Source: G963664115 sp965263045
Lineage (GTDB): Bacteria > Acidobacteriota > Terriglobia > 20CM-2-55-15
DNA length: 64,000 nt
Direction of reading: 5' to 3'
Assembly: GCA_965263045.1 (NCBI GenBank)
Contig: CBDHGK010000041.1
Span: forward strand, 4,712,001-4,776,000
Below are positions 45,523 to 55,229 of the stretch, piece after piece. Under the pieces are notes generated by a model. It ran no database searches. It was given only the letters and a program-made list of their open reading frames with translations, and was not told the origin of the DNA. Made by a program: the position numbers and the translations under genes. Positions within the stretch are counted from its first letter, which is position 1; every line of letters begins with the position of its first letter.

Positions 45523-46963
45523 GAATGTGTGCCAATCTTAGTTGGAAATTGAAACGGCTCCAAACCCCATGGTTTGATGGTATTGGAAGAAACAACATCA
45601 AGCCTGTAAGAGAAAGGAGCCGAGATGAGGAGTCTGTTACGTTCGGTAAAGAAACGCAAGAAGTCGCGTGTGCTGGGTGAGGTCGAGGTCCTGAGCCGGG
45701 AGGAATACTCGGGACTGGAATTGGACTCGAAGGTGGAGATGATTCGGGCGTTGATCCCACTGGGGTTGATGCACGTGGAGGAGTTGCTCGACGAGGAAGT
45801 GAAGTCGTTGGCGGGTGAGCGATACGCACGAAAGGAGGCGGCGTTGCGGGGCCGGCGACACGGGAGCAATCCGGGGACCGTGGGGCTGGGTGGCCAGCGG
45901 GTGCCGGTTCGGGTGCCTCGAGTGCGCAGCGTGGCGGGCGGGGAGATTCCGCTTCGGACCTACGAGGAACTCAGTCCGGGTGGCGCGGTGAACGAGCTAC
46001 TGCTCAGACGTGTGCTGTATGGGATCTCCTGCCGGAACTATGAATCGGCCGCTGAAGCGATTCCGGGAGCGATCGGACTGTCGAGTTCGACGGTGTCTCG
46101 AGGATTCGTCCAGGCGAGTGCCGCGAAACTTCGGGAGATGCAGGAGCGGGATCTGAGTGGCGAGGACGTCGTGGCGATCTTCCTGGACGGGAAGGCGTTT
46201 GCCGACGCCCTGATGGTAGTGGCCCTGGGCGTCACGCTTTCGGGCGACAAACGCTTCTTGGGCTTCGTGGAGACCGACACGGAGAACGAGCAAGTGCTGA
46301 CTCCGTTTCTCCGTTCGTTGATGGAGCGGGGCCTGGACATCTCTGAAGGCGTGCTGGTGATTGTCGACGGCGGCAAAGGTCTGCGGGCGGCGGTCAAGAA
46401 GGCATTCAGGAATCGAGCCCTGGTCCAACGCTGCCAATGGCACAAACGCGAGAACGTCGTGAGATACCTATCGAAGACCGAGCAAGCCGTGTGGCGACGC
46501 CGGCTGCAGCGGGCCTACGAGCGCCCGGAGTACGACGAAGCTCGGGCGGCGCTCGGAGAGCTCCATGGAGAGCTCGAGGAGCGAAACCAATCGGGGGCTG
46601 CGAGCCTTGAGGAAGGCCTGGAAGAGACCCTCACGTTGCATCGGCTCGGCGTGTACGGGGTCTTGGGCCGTTCGTTCAAGACGACGAATTGCCTGGAATC
46701 GGTCAATGCCCTTGTCGAGGAAAGGTGTGCGAAGGTCGATCATTGGAAGAACTCGAGTCAGCGGCAACGCTGGTTGGCGACGGCGCTCATCGACATCGAA
46801 CCGCGCCTGAGGAAGGTGATCGGCTACCGTCATCTTCCAAAGCTCCGCGAAGCCCTCCAGCGAGAGCTGAAAATTGAGGCGAAGACGTCGACGAGATCGA
46901 AGAAGAAGGTTGCATGACCCATCGTGAGCCGTGGAGAGTTTCAACTAAGAATGGGCTTGACTC
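45523..46963. mobile_element. IS256-family element, complete copy 3
   Basis: 1441 bp, same as the other complete copies. The 9 bases on the left (GATCTCTCC) and on the right (GAGGGAGGC) do not match, so there is no target duplication. Both flanking genes are cut, a glycosyltransferase on the left and a PilM-like gene on the right, each missing the other part. The site is therefore a rearrangement joint. Confidence 0.92.
45625..46917 (+). CDS. IS256-family transposase (complete copy 3)
   Basis: 430-residue product, the same as the transposases at 17529-18821 and 25645-26937. Intact. Confidence 0.93.
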   Translation: MRSLLRSVKKRKKSRVLGEVEVLSREEYSGLELDSKVEMIRALIPLGLMHVEELLDEEVKSLAGERYARKEAALRGRRHGSNPGTVGLGGQRVPVRVPRVRSVAGGEIPLRTYEELSPGGAVNELLLRRVLYGISCRNYESAAEAIPGAIGLSSSTVSRGFVQASAAKLREMQERDLSGEDVVAIFLDGKAFADALMVVALGVTLSGDKRFLGFVETDTENEQVLTPFLRSLMERGLDISEGVLVIVDGGKGLRAAVKKAFRNRALVQRCQWHKRENVVRYLSKTEQAVWRRRLQRAYERPEYDEARAALGELHGELEERNQSGAASLEEGLEETLTLHRLGVYGVLGRSFKTTNCLESVNALVEERCAKVDHWKNSSQRQRWLATALIDIEPRLRKVIGYRHLPKLREALQRELKIEAKTSTRSKKKVA

Positions 46964-47280
46964 GAGGGAGGCCAGGGAGAGAGCGATTCCATTTGCAGTT
47001 CCACAACAGACTCGGCCTGACGGGCCGCTTCGACGGGAAGCTCCAGTTGACGAGTGACGCCGTGATCGGGGGGCAAGACCAGATGAACCCGGGATACGGG
47101 AACCTTACGCTCGCGGACCAATTCCTCGAGGCTTCGGCGCCGCTGGTCCTCGGACATGCCCAGAAAGCCCTCGATCTCAAGGTTCTCGACAAGTCGCCGT
47201 CGTCCCAACACCGTTCGCACGACAGCGATGCGAAGACTGGCCTCGGAGAGTTCCAGACCGGTTGTTGTGCGAATCAGCAT
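46964..47280 (-). pseudogene. PilM/GspL-like gene, N-terminal fragment
   Basis: From ATG 47280, about 105 residues remain before the IS256 border. 'LIRTTTGLELSEASLRIAVV' and 'RVHLVLPPDHGVTRQLELP' fit the actin-like domain start of PilM/GspL-type inner-membrane assembly proteins. The position after gspE-gspF-gspG supports this. The remaining C-terminal part is not in the window. Family assignment is moderate because the fragment is short. Confidence 0.6.
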
Positions 47281-47360
47281 AGTGGATGAGGACACAGCAG
47301 CGCCCGGTCTTTCTGGCCGGACCATCAAACATCTAAGGACGCGGGCGAAACCGAAAAAGT

Positions 47361-47819
47361 CTATTGCCAGCTCACGATATCCTGATTTTCGTCTTCACCA
47401 CCCTCTACACCGTCGGCGCCGTACGATATCAAATCGAAATCGCCGTGCTGTCCGGGCGAACGGTACACGTAGGATCGATCCCAGGGATCGGAAGGTACAT
47501 CCCTGCGCAGATAGGGACCATCCCAGTTCCCGACGCCGGGCGGTGCGACGCGTAGTGCCTGGAGTCCTTCCGAAGCCGTCGGATACCGACCGACATCCAG
47601 GCGAAACAGGTCCAGGACACTTTCGAATTCGGATATCTGGACCTTTGCCGTTGTCTGGCGCGCGCGATCGACATTCTGGAAGAGCCGCGCACCCACCAGC
47701 GTGGCAAACAGGGAAATGATCACCATAACGACCAGGAGCTCGATGAGGGTTATCCCGCGAATCGAGCTGCGAAATCTCATGCCGACAGGAATGTAGTTGT
47801 TGGGTTTTTGAAACTTCAA
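47361..47819 (-). CDS. gspG: Type II secretion major pseudopilin GspG
   Basis: A 152-residue prepilin. The TTG at 47819 is preferred because GGAGG lies five bases upstream; an internal ATG at 47780 has no such site. The prepilin site is '...SSIRG|ITLIELLVVMVIISLFA', with Glu at position 5. The C-terminal part 'GRYPTASEGLQALRVAPPG', 'YLRRDVPSDPWDRSYVYRSPG' and 'DFDLISYGADGVEGGEDENQDI' is the calcium-binding GspG signature. Confidence 0.95.
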   Translation of the reverse strand: MKFQKPNNYIPVGMRFRSSIRGITLIELLVVMVIISLFATLVGARLFQNVDRARQTTAKVQISEFESVLDLFRLDVGRYPTASEGLQALRVAPPGVGNWDGPYLRRDVPSDPWDRSYVYRSPGQHGDFDLISYGADGVEGGEDENQDIVSWQ

Positions 47820-47831
47820 GTTGCCTCCAGG

Positions 47832-49043
47832 TCAGAATGCAATCTCATTGATGCTGAAAATGGCCATCAACATCGACAGAACGATAGCACCGACAACGAC
47901 GCCCATCACGAGGATGATGGCGGGTTCGAGAACTGATGTGAGCGCTTTGACTGAAGATTTCACGTCCCGATCGTAGGCATCGGCGAGCTGGAGGAGCATG
48001 CTGTCCAGGCGGCCCGATTCTTCACCCACCAGCACAAGGTGATTCGCCAGACCGGGAAAAACTCCTGTTGCAGCCATCGGTTTACCCACGCCCTCTCCGC
48101 GTTTGGCTCCATCGGCAACCTTGGATATCGCTTCGGCGACGAGGGTATTCCGCGCCACGTTCTGGACGATTCTCACGGCAGGAATCAATGGTACAGCACT
48201 GGAAACAAGCGTTCCCAGGGTGCGGGCGAACGTCCCGACTTCGATCTTCAGGAGAGTCGGCCCAACCAGCGGCACCCGGAGAATCGCACCATCCCACCAC
48301 CGGCGGCCTCGGGGCGTTCCAAGCCAGGTTCGCAGCGCAACGAATGCCAGGACGATTGCCAAGAGTGCAGCCCACCAGTAGCCACGCACCAGTTCCGCTG
48401 TGCCCAGCAATACCATCGTCGCCGGGGGAATCTGGCCGCCTATATCCTCAAAAATCGAAGCAAACCGTGGAATGACGAAGTAGAAGAGGATGCCGATGGA
48501 CCCAAGGCCCACCAGCGTGAGGAGCACCGGATAAACGAGCGAGGCCGTCAGGTAGGATCGCAGTTCGTCCGAGGACCGTTCGAACTCCACGAGCCGCTCA
48601 AGGATGACGTCGAGTACGCCTCCGGCCGCACCGGCGCGGATCATATTCACATACAGGGACGAAAAATACTTCGGGTGAGCGGACAGGGCGTCCGCAAGCG
48701 ATTGCCCCCCCTTGACCTGTTTGAGAACATCCTGAATAACAGTCTCAAGCTGCGGGTTCGACGCCAGTTCAGCGGTGACGGTGAGGCTTCGGTCAAGAGG
48801 CAATCCGGCCCGGACCAGGGTCGACAGTTCTTCGGTAAAAAACAGGATGTCCCGCCGCGTGACCCGCCGTAACGGGAACCGGGGCAGATCCCAACCCCGG
48901 ACCGAGTGAAGCGCTTCGACCGAAACCGGGGTCAGTCCCATGCCCTGGACGCGAAACGTGGCCGCGCGGACATCGACGGCTTCGACCCGGCCCTCGGTGT
49001 ACTGTCCCTGCCGGTTGACGGCCCTGTAGTCAAATGTACCCAT
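47832..49043 (-). CDS. gspF: Type II secretion inner-membrane protein GspF
   Basis: A 403-residue protein from ATG 49043 ('MGTFDYRAVNRQGQYTEG', the family's opening). A GTG at 49055 overlapping the gspE stop is possible but leaves almost no room for a ribosome site. Two repeated T2SSF domains are visible: 'FFTEELSTLVRAGLPLDRSL...GGQSLADALSAHPKYFSSLYVNMIRAGAAGG' and 'FARTLGTLVSSAVPLIPAVRIV...VFPGLANHLVLVGEESGRLDSMLLQLADAYD'. Three transmembrane helices. It anchors the GspE ATPase. Confidence 0.94.
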   Translation of the reverse strand: MGTFDYRAVNRQGQYTEGRVEAVDVRAATFRVQGMGLTPVSVEALHSVRGWDLPRFPLRRVTRRDILFFTEELSTLVRAGLPLDRSLTVTAELASNPQLETVIQDVLKQVKGGQSLADALSAHPKYFSSLYVNMIRAGAAGGVLDVILERLVEFERSSDELRSYLTASLVYPVLLTLVGLGSIGILFYFVIPRFASIFEDIGGQIPPATMVLLGTAELVRGYWWAALLAIVLAFVALRTWLGTPRGRRWWDGAILRVPLVGPTLLKIEVGTFARTLGTLVSSAVPLIPAVRIVQNVARNTLVAEAISKVADGAKRGEGVGKPMAATGVFPGLANHLVLVGEESGRLDSMLLQLADAYDRDVKSSVKALTSVLEPAIILVMGVVVGAIVLSMLMAIFSINEIAF

Positions 49044-49051
49044 CTCGATGA

Positions 49052-50746
49052 TCACACTTCCTGTGTTACCCGAAGAACCTCGTCCGGAGTCGTGACCCCG
49101 GAAATGATCTTGGTCCAGCCATCTTCCTTGAGCGTTCGCATCCCGGACTGGACTGCCTGGTTGCGGAGGACATTGGAATCTGGGTTCGTCGTGATGACAG
49201 TGCGCATTGCGTCGTCCACATCCAGGAGTTCGAAAATCCCCTTCCGGCTTCCGAAACCGCTAAAACCGCACAGGTCGCATCCAGGTCCCCTCTGGAGCTC
49301 ACATATCCGGACATCTCCGGAAACCGGAAAACCAGACGCCCGCAGAACGTCTGCTGAAACCTCTTCAGCCGACCGGCAATTCGGGCAAACGATCCGAACC
49401 AGACGTTGCGCGAGAATCCCGATCAATGACGAAGCCAGGAGGTAGTCCTCGACACCCATGTCGATGAGGCGCGTGACCGCGCTTGGCGCATCGTTTGTAT
49501 GGAGAGTGCTGAAGACGAGATGCCCCGTCAACGCGGAGCGGATTGCGATCTCTGCAGTCTCGAGGTCACGGATCTCGCCCACCATGATCACGTCCGGATC
49601 CTGGCGGACGATGTGTCGGAGGCCGGAAGAAAACGTCAACCCGATCTGTGCATTCGCCTGAATCTGATTGATCCCATCCATCTGGTATTCAACGGGGTCC
49701 TCGATCGTGATGATCTTGCGATCCGGAATGTTGATCCGTTTTAACGCGCTGTAGAGCGTCGTGGTTTTGCCGCTTCCAGTGGGTCCGGTAACAAGAAACA
49801 GGCCGTGGGGTTTGGACGTCATTGCGCAAACCTTGGTGTACAGGTCGTCGGGAAACCCCAACCGGCGCAGGTCGACCAGATCTGTGCTCGACCGATCCAG
49901 GATCCGCATGACGACACTCTCCCCATACATGGTGGGCAGCGTGGACACGCGCAGGTCTATTTCCCTTCCCAGCACTTTCAACTTGATCCGCCCGTCCTGA
50001 GGCAGGCGGCGTTCAGCGATGTTCAGCTTGGCCATCAGCTTGAGGCGCGAAATGATCGCGGCGCGAATCTTGTTGGGAGGGGCATCGACGTTGTGCAAAA
50101 CGCCATCGATGCGGTAGCGTAACCGCAATTCTTTTTCGAACGGTTCGATATGAATGTCGCTGGCACGGGATTCGACAGCCCGAGAGATGATCAGGTTGAC
50201 CATCCGGATCACCGGCACCTCCGATGCCAGATCGCGAAGCTGCTCGATGTCGTCCTCGGCCAGGGTCTCGCCAAGCGTCTCGATCAGACTTTCCGCGGAC
50301 TCGTCCTCTCCATACAACCGGTCGAGTTGATCGACGATCTGGGATTCCGACGCCAGATAGATCTTCAAGGCGTGACCGGTCCGCAAACGGATTGCCGACC
50401 GGGTCTCCGAATCCAGCGGATCGGCCATCACGACGGACAGTACCCCTTCTTCCAGGTGAACGGGTACCGCCGTCGCCGACCTGAGAAATCGATATCCCAG
50501 GCGATCCGCTTCGACAGGGACAGTCGGGTATTCGTCTTCAAAGAGCGGCCGTTCGATTTGTTCGCTCAACACCGAAAGCACGTCCCGCTCGGCCACGAAT
50601 CCCAGGTCGATGAGAATCTTTCCGATGCGTTCCGAGCTTTCCTTCTGAAGAGACAGGGCGCTTGCAAGGTCCTCCCGAGACACGAGCCCCCGGTCCTGTA
50701 ACATCTCTCCGAACAGCCTGCGATCCAAGCCGGATAAGGCTTTCAA
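49052..50746 (-). CDS. gspE: Type II secretion ATPase GspE
   Basis: A 564-residue protein. It has an N-terminal MshEN-like domain (about 1-150) and a central 'ASDIHIEPFEKELRLRYRIDG'. Walker A is 'LVTGPTGSGKTTTLYSAL', the Asp box is 'IITIEDPVEYQMDGINQIQ', Walker B is 'DPDVIMVGEIRDLETAEIA', and the His box is 'VFSTLHTNDAPSAVTRL'. The zinc-binding tetracysteine 'CPNC...CDLCG' is at about 460-495. It powers pseudopilus assembly. Confidence 0.96.
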   Translation of the reverse strand: MKALSGLDRRLFGEMLQDRGLVSREDLASALSLQKESSERIGKILIDLGFVAERDVLSVLSEQIERPLFEDEYPTVPVEADRLGYRFLRSATAVPVHLEEGVLSVVMADPLDSETRSAIRLRTGHALKIYLASESQIVDQLDRLYGEDESAESLIETLGETLAEDDIEQLRDLASEVPVIRMVNLIISRAVESRASDIHIEPFEKELRLRYRIDGVLHNVDAPPNKIRAAIISRLKLMAKLNIAERRLPQDGRIKLKVLGREIDLRVSTLPTMYGESVVMRILDRSSTDLVDLRRLGFPDDLYTKVCAMTSKPHGLFLVTGPTGSGKTTTLYSALKRINIPDRKIITIEDPVEYQMDGINQIQANAQIGLTFSSGLRHIVRQDPDVIMVGEIRDLETAEIAIRSALTGHLVFSTLHTNDAPSAVTRLIDMGVEDYLLASSLIGILAQRLVRIVCPNCRSAEEVSADVLRASGFPVSGDVRICELQRGPGCDLCGFSGFGSRKGIFELLDVDDAMRTVITTNPDSNVLRNQAVQSGMRTLKEDGWTKIISGVTTPDEVLRVTQEV

Positions 50747-50748
50747 CG

Positions 50749-51279
50749 TCAGTATTCCCTTATCGTCACGCGGTCCGCAAAGGCCGTTTCGGAAATAACC
50801 GCTGATCGCAAATCGGACCCGTCCTGCTTCCTGGCCGACATCACAAGCTGGCTCGGAAGATCCGGCAGGTCAGCCGGGTTCGTGTTCAGCAAATAGATTA
50901 CGATCGTCAACTGTTCGTCGGCACTCAAACCGTCGAATGTCGAAACGTATTGCCCAAGCAGTTCCACGGCCATCTCCCGGAGCCGGGCACGACGCATTTC
51001 ACTTGACCTCCGGACTTCATCCGGTCCTCTGACGCCACTGAATGGATTCCTGGGCGGTTCGAGAGCGACCTCGACAGTCACAACAACGCCGTACCCTTCC
51101 AGATACGTAGTTTTCGCCAACTGCAACATCGGCCCGGGCACGATACCTGCAACGCCGTCATCCACTGCGGCAGCGATGGCGGCGCGCGACTCGGGCGAGG
51201 GAACCCCCTGGCCAAGCAGCGTCGCTTCGATGGGGAACCCTGCACTGATAACGATCATGAGCCACAAAACTCGGATCAT
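50749..51279 (-). CDS. Exported protein of unknown function in the secretion operon
   Basis: A 176-residue protein with a signal peptide (MIRVLWLMIVISAGFPIEA). 'GPMLQLAKTTYLEGYGVVVTVEVAL' and 'LLGQYVSTFDGLSADEQLTIVIYLLN' suggest a small beta-alpha fold; I know no family name for it. The ATG shares one base with the anti-sigma stop, and gspE starts two bases after its stop, so it is locked into the sigma/anti-sigma/secretion transcript. Confidence 0.72.
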   Translation of the reverse strand: MIRVLWLMIVISAGFPIEATLLGQGVPSPESRAAIAAAVDDGVAGIVPGPMLQLAKTTYLEGYGVVVTVEVALEPPRNPFSGVRGPDEVRRSSEMRRARLREMAVELLGQYVSTFDGLSADEQLTIVIYLLNTNPADLPDLPSQLVMSARKQDGSDLRSAVISETAFADRVTIREY

Positions 51280-51941
51280 TAGTTATTCCCCCCGGTCCGT
51301 GCGGCAAGCAGCTGTATGTGGGACGCGTTCTGGTAATACTCCTTCTGCGCCACCCGTTGTAGTTCGGAAAGATACTGAAGCTCTGCACGGACACGCTGGA
51401 TCTCGCGATCGTTCGCGCCCTGAAGGCTTCCAATGGCCATGTCGATCTCGCTCCGGAACCAGGATTCCTGCTCCGCCCGAATGTCCTCACGGATGCGATC
51501 GGCGATCTGCGTGTAATCGAGACTCGCGTAATCAATCGTCGGAGACACAGGCACTGCCGCCACCCCGGGTTGCGACTCAACCGTTTGCCCCGCGTCGTTT
51601 ACAGGACCCAGCACAACTGCATACCCGGAGGGGTTCCGCTCAAAACGAAGCGAACCGCTCAAGAGAACAGCCAGCATGAGAACCGCGGCGATCGCAGCAG
51701 GCACCCCCCATTTCCACAGCCACCCACTGCTTTTCGATTCGGTTGCCGATGGGAGGAAAACCATCCGACGGGGAACCTCCACGTCGGGCAACTGCTCCAG
51801 CGAGTGTTGAACCGTTCGAAAGCTGGAAACACGACCCTGGCACTCCAGGCACTGCGCCACATGTTGACGGACGGTTGCCATTTCAGGCTCCGTCAACTCC
51901 TCAAACACAAACTCTGCAAGCCTGTCTTCCAAATGCGACAT
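51279..51941 (-). CDS. Membrane anti-sigma factor with zinc finger
   Basis: A 220-residue protein. The start at 51941 (MSHLEDRLAEFVFEELTEPE) has an AGGTGA site six bases upstream that overlaps the sigma-gene stop. A zf-HC2 motif, H-x3-C-x2-C in 'VRQHVAQCLECQ', lies at about residues 24-35. One transmembrane helix ('VPAAIAAVLMLAVLLSG') is near residue 79, followed by a periplasmic helical domain. It presumably holds the sigma factor encoded directly upstream. Confidence 0.85.
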   Translation of the reverse strand: MSHLEDRLAEFVFEELTEPEMATVRQHVAQCLECQGRVSSFRTVQHSLEQLPDVEVPRRMVFLPSATESKSSGWLWKWGVPAAIAAVLMLAVLLSGSLRFERNPSGYAVVLGPVNDAGQTVESQPGVAAVPVSPTIDYASLDYTQIADRIREDIRAEQESWFRSEIDMAIGSLQGANDREIQRVRAELQYLSELQRVAQKEYYQNASHIQLLAARTGGNN

Positions 51942-51950
51942 ATGAATCAC

Positions 51951-52502
51951 CTATTTTGTTCTGGGCTGACCGATCGCCGGTTCACCCAAAACCGACTTCA
52001 GCTTATCGAAGCTCATGTAGAGCCTCGACTTAACGGTCGAAACCGGCGCGTCCTGTACAGCAGCGATTTCGTCAAATTTCAGCCCATGGTAGACCTTCAA
52101 GACCACGACTTCCCTCTGATCGTCAGGCAATTGGGCGAGGGCTTTCTCCACCGCCAATCGATTCTCGATCGGCATGCGTGAGGCTCCCACATTCGGGTCC
52201 AGCTCGACAAAAATCTTTCCCTGCGCTTTCCGGAATCGCGAATAACAAACGTTGTGCGCAATCCGGTACAGCCAGGACGAAAAGCGGTCCTTGTCTTTCA
52301 GAGTTCCGAGTTCGCGAAAAGCCTTGAGAAAGCTTTCCTGACACAGGTCGAGAGCGTCGTCGGCGTTGCCAACCATCCGATAGATATAGTTGTAGATCGG
52401 CTTTTCCCATTGCCACACCAGGAGATTGAAAGCGTTGGTGTCGCCGTCGAGGACTCGATCGATAACCCTCGAATCGTCGGTACGCTCGATATTCAAAGTC
52501 AA
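51951..52502 (-). CDS. RNA polymerase sigma factor, ECF (RpoE-like)
   Basis: A 183-residue sigma factor. Region 2 is 'FNLLVWQWEKPIYNYIYRMVGNADDALDLCQESFLKAF', region 4 is 'LPDDQREVVVLKVYHGLKFDEIAAVQDAPVSTVKSRLYMSFDKLK'. It starts an operon with the anti-sigma gene, an exported protein and gspE-gspF-gspG. Inference: the type II machinery may be expressed under this sigma factor's autoregulated promoter. Confidence 0.93.
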   Translation of the reverse strand: MTLNIERTDDSRVIDRVLDGDTNAFNLLVWQWEKPIYNYIYRMVGNADDALDLCQESFLKAFRELGTLKDKDRFSSWLYRIAHNVCYSRFRKAQGKIFVELDPNVGASRMPIENRLAVEKALAQLPDDQREVVVLKVYHGLKFDEIAAVQDAPVSTVKSRLYMSFDKLKSVLGEPAIGQPRTK

Positions 52503-52935
52503 ATTCGTGCCTCACACTGTGGAAAGACGCCAAACGATGCGAAATAGTCGAATCGATTGCCAGGGTTTGTCACCGGCACCCGTTATTTAGAGACAATCGC
52601 AGACAGGATGTCGTTTGAAGATAGTGGTTTAGACGGCCGATTGTGGTCCCGAAACCGTTTACTCAGTCTGCGGTTCCCGGCATAAGATTTGCTTCGATCG
52701 TCCCTGTGAGGCGGGCCTACCTGTCGCATTTGACTCGTGGCCTGAACGACGGGCGAGGGCACAGGGATCATCGACGGAATGCACATGGGAATGCACATGT
52801 CGATCCCAATATGGCTCCTGAACACGGCGCGAACGGACGGCTTTCAATGCGAAGCCGCGGAGCCTGAGCGTCGAGCCTGAAGAGATGATCGGACGGTGAT
52901 CAAACTACTGCGCATCGAACTGTTGAATCAGGCCA
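52503..52935. other. Intergenic region upstream of the sigma operon
   Basis: No credible gene in 433 bases. A doubled 'GGAATGCACATG' at about 52775-52800 stands out. Part of the region should hold the promoter of the sigma/secretion operon, but I cannot place it. Confidence 0.4.
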
Positions 52936-55121
52936 CTACAAACGAATTCCGAAATCCTCTCGGTCGAGCGTCAGATTGGGGTTGTAATACGGATCCTCAA
53001 ACGCGGCGGCGCCCCAACGCGATTTCATGAAGGCTGCTTCGTCGGGATGGGGAACATCCGGAGGAGAAACATCGAGCTGATAGAACTGGGCATGGGGCGT
53101 CCAGACAATCCGATATCCCACCTGCCGGACACGGAGACACAGATCCAGGCCGGTGAAGCGGGAAGGGACCGCCTCATCAAATCCACCCACTCGATCAAAC
53201 ACGTCGCGCCGGATCATCATGCAGGAGTCGGCGACCGCAGAACAGTTCCGGACGTCGGTCGCCAGACCGAAGTGGTACGCGGTATCGGCAGGAAAACCGG
53301 TCAATGTGTCTCCGGCAAGTCCATCTTCGCCGAGTCCCAGAATGATCCCGCCATGCACCATTCTTCCGTCTCGAGACAGTAGCTTCGCTCCCACGATACC
53401 GATTTCGGGTTGTTGCGAAAACTCCATCATGGCTTCCATCCACTGGCCGGTGATTACCTCGGCGTTCCCATCCACGAACACGAGGTATGGACCGTCGGTT
53501 TCCCCAGTGGCGAGATTCCGCAGCCCGGCTGCAACAGTGCCTCTCGGCGACCGCAACACGCGCTCGGAACTCTCCGCGGGGTCAGGCCGATCCCTGGAGG
53601 TGTGGCCCTCCGGAAGGGAAATCATGATCTCGTAACTCGGATGCGTGGTCCGTTTCCGAATGCTTTCAACGCATTTCTCAGAGCCCTGTGGCACTGTTCC
53701 GCCAGAAACGATAACCGAGACCCGCGCACCGGGATTGACGGCGTACCGCACCCTGTAGTGACCGTGCCATTGGCCGTCCATGACTTCACCGCGCATCCCT
53801 CTCCTGCTGAGATGCCCGGTCAACGCTTTCTTTGCGGCTTCATACGCGTAGGGCTTTGCGCGGGTCGAACCGGCCGCGGAACCGGATGCCTTGCGCCAGT
53901 GATAGAGAATTCTCGGAATATGAAAAATTTTGTCGGTCCGCTCGACGACGCGGAGCATCAGATCGTAGTCCTGACTTCCGTCGTATATGCTGCGGAATCC
54001 ATCCAGTGCGTCGACCAGCCGTTTGCGATAGACGCTGAAATGGGATGTGTACATGCACGAAAGCAGGTACTCCGGCGACCAGTCCGGCTTGAAGAAAGGC
54101 TCGGTTCGCAGCCCGTCGGAATCCGTTTTATCTTCGTCGGAGTAAAACACATCCGCATCGGGGTGATCCTGGAGTCGCTTGACGACCTCGAACAGGGCAT
54201 TAGGGCTTATTTCGTCGTCATGATCAAGTAGGCCCACGAATTCACCGCTAGCCAACATCAATGCACGGTTCGACGCGTGTGAAATTCCGCTATTAGTTTC
54301 TGAAAAACGATTTTGATTCGGCGATCCAGCCGGGCGTACTCCCTCAGGATCGACCCGACGTGGGCTTCGGTTGAGGCATCGTCGGACAGACAGAGTTCCC
54401 AATGCGGATACAGCTGGTTGCGGACGGATTCGATACAAATGCGGAGCCACTCGGGATGGGTATTGTAAACAGGAGTGATGATGCTGATTGTTGGCCTGTA
54501 GGAAAAGCCCTGGACTTGTTCCGATATGTCGCGGAGATCCCCATCTTTCAATTCGTGTTTCTTCGTCCAGAGTCGATAGAGCGTGCGTTGATCTTCAATC
54601 GCCAGTTGCCCCTTCATCGTGGCCAGAAGCGCGTGTTTCATGCCCCGGCGGCCCAACTTCCTGACATCGTCCCTGAGGCGCGACAATCGGTCCCGGATCG
54701 GGAGCACCTCCAACAGGCGCGGTCGGTTCCATACAGCGGCGACAGGCTCGCTCGAATCGACGGGTGATCGGGTCCGCAAGACCAGCACAACGTCTTGCCG
54801 AGCCCAGGGTCGAAGATCAATAGAAACTTTCCGCCACTTCCCGGCAATGTCGCCGACGGCGCCCGAATGAAGCATTTTTCTTGCGCCTTTCGCCTCTATC
54901 ATCACGGCAAATTCCACCTCAGAAACCGAACCTCCGGCTTGCGAAAGAATGCCGGTGCTCGCTACGAAAAGCGGACTCGCGCCGAGATTCAAGTGGAACG
55001 ACAAGCGTGTCTCGGGAGGCGAAAGGATTCCGTAGTCGCGATGGGTTCCGGGAACGGACACAGGGCGCACGAATTTCTGGAAGTTCCGAGGCCGGGTTTC
55101 CTTCGGAGCGTCTTCGAGCAA
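52936..55121 (-). pseudogene. Family 2 glycosyltransferase gene with a frameshift
   Basis: Two overlapping frames together encode one long GT2-type protein of about 730 residues. The N-terminal part ends in the GT-A start 'RPTISIITPVYNTHPEWLRICIESVRNQLYPHWELCLSDDAST' and '...RRIKIVF'. The other frame continues 'SETNSGISHASNRALMLASGEFVGLLDHDDEISP' (DxD) and a second GT-like half ('YLVFVDGNAEVITGQWMEAMMEF'). The shift lies in a run of five T on the minus strand near 54305; one more T would restore the frame. The true start is unclear: the frame is open from just after the rfbD stop (55229), with no ATG/GTG before TTG 55121. Confidence 0.78.
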
Positions 55122-55229
55122 TCCTGTCAGCGATAGCTGATCGAAGGCGAGTCGTTCGTAGATCGTTTTCCAGGCCGCGGCAACAGTTCTGATATTCAGA
55201 CTAAGAATCCTTACAATCCGCTCACGCCC

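Noticed and set aside
46470..46944. Minus-strand frame of 158 residues inside the IS256 copies
   Set aside because: It is the shadow of the transposase gene and recurs in each complete copy because the element is repeated.
54258..54450. Programmed frameshifting in the long glycosyltransferase
   Set aside because: The run of five T does not form a canonical X-XXY-YYZ slippery site in the upstream frame, and no clear downstream pseudoknot was seen. A lost T is simpler.
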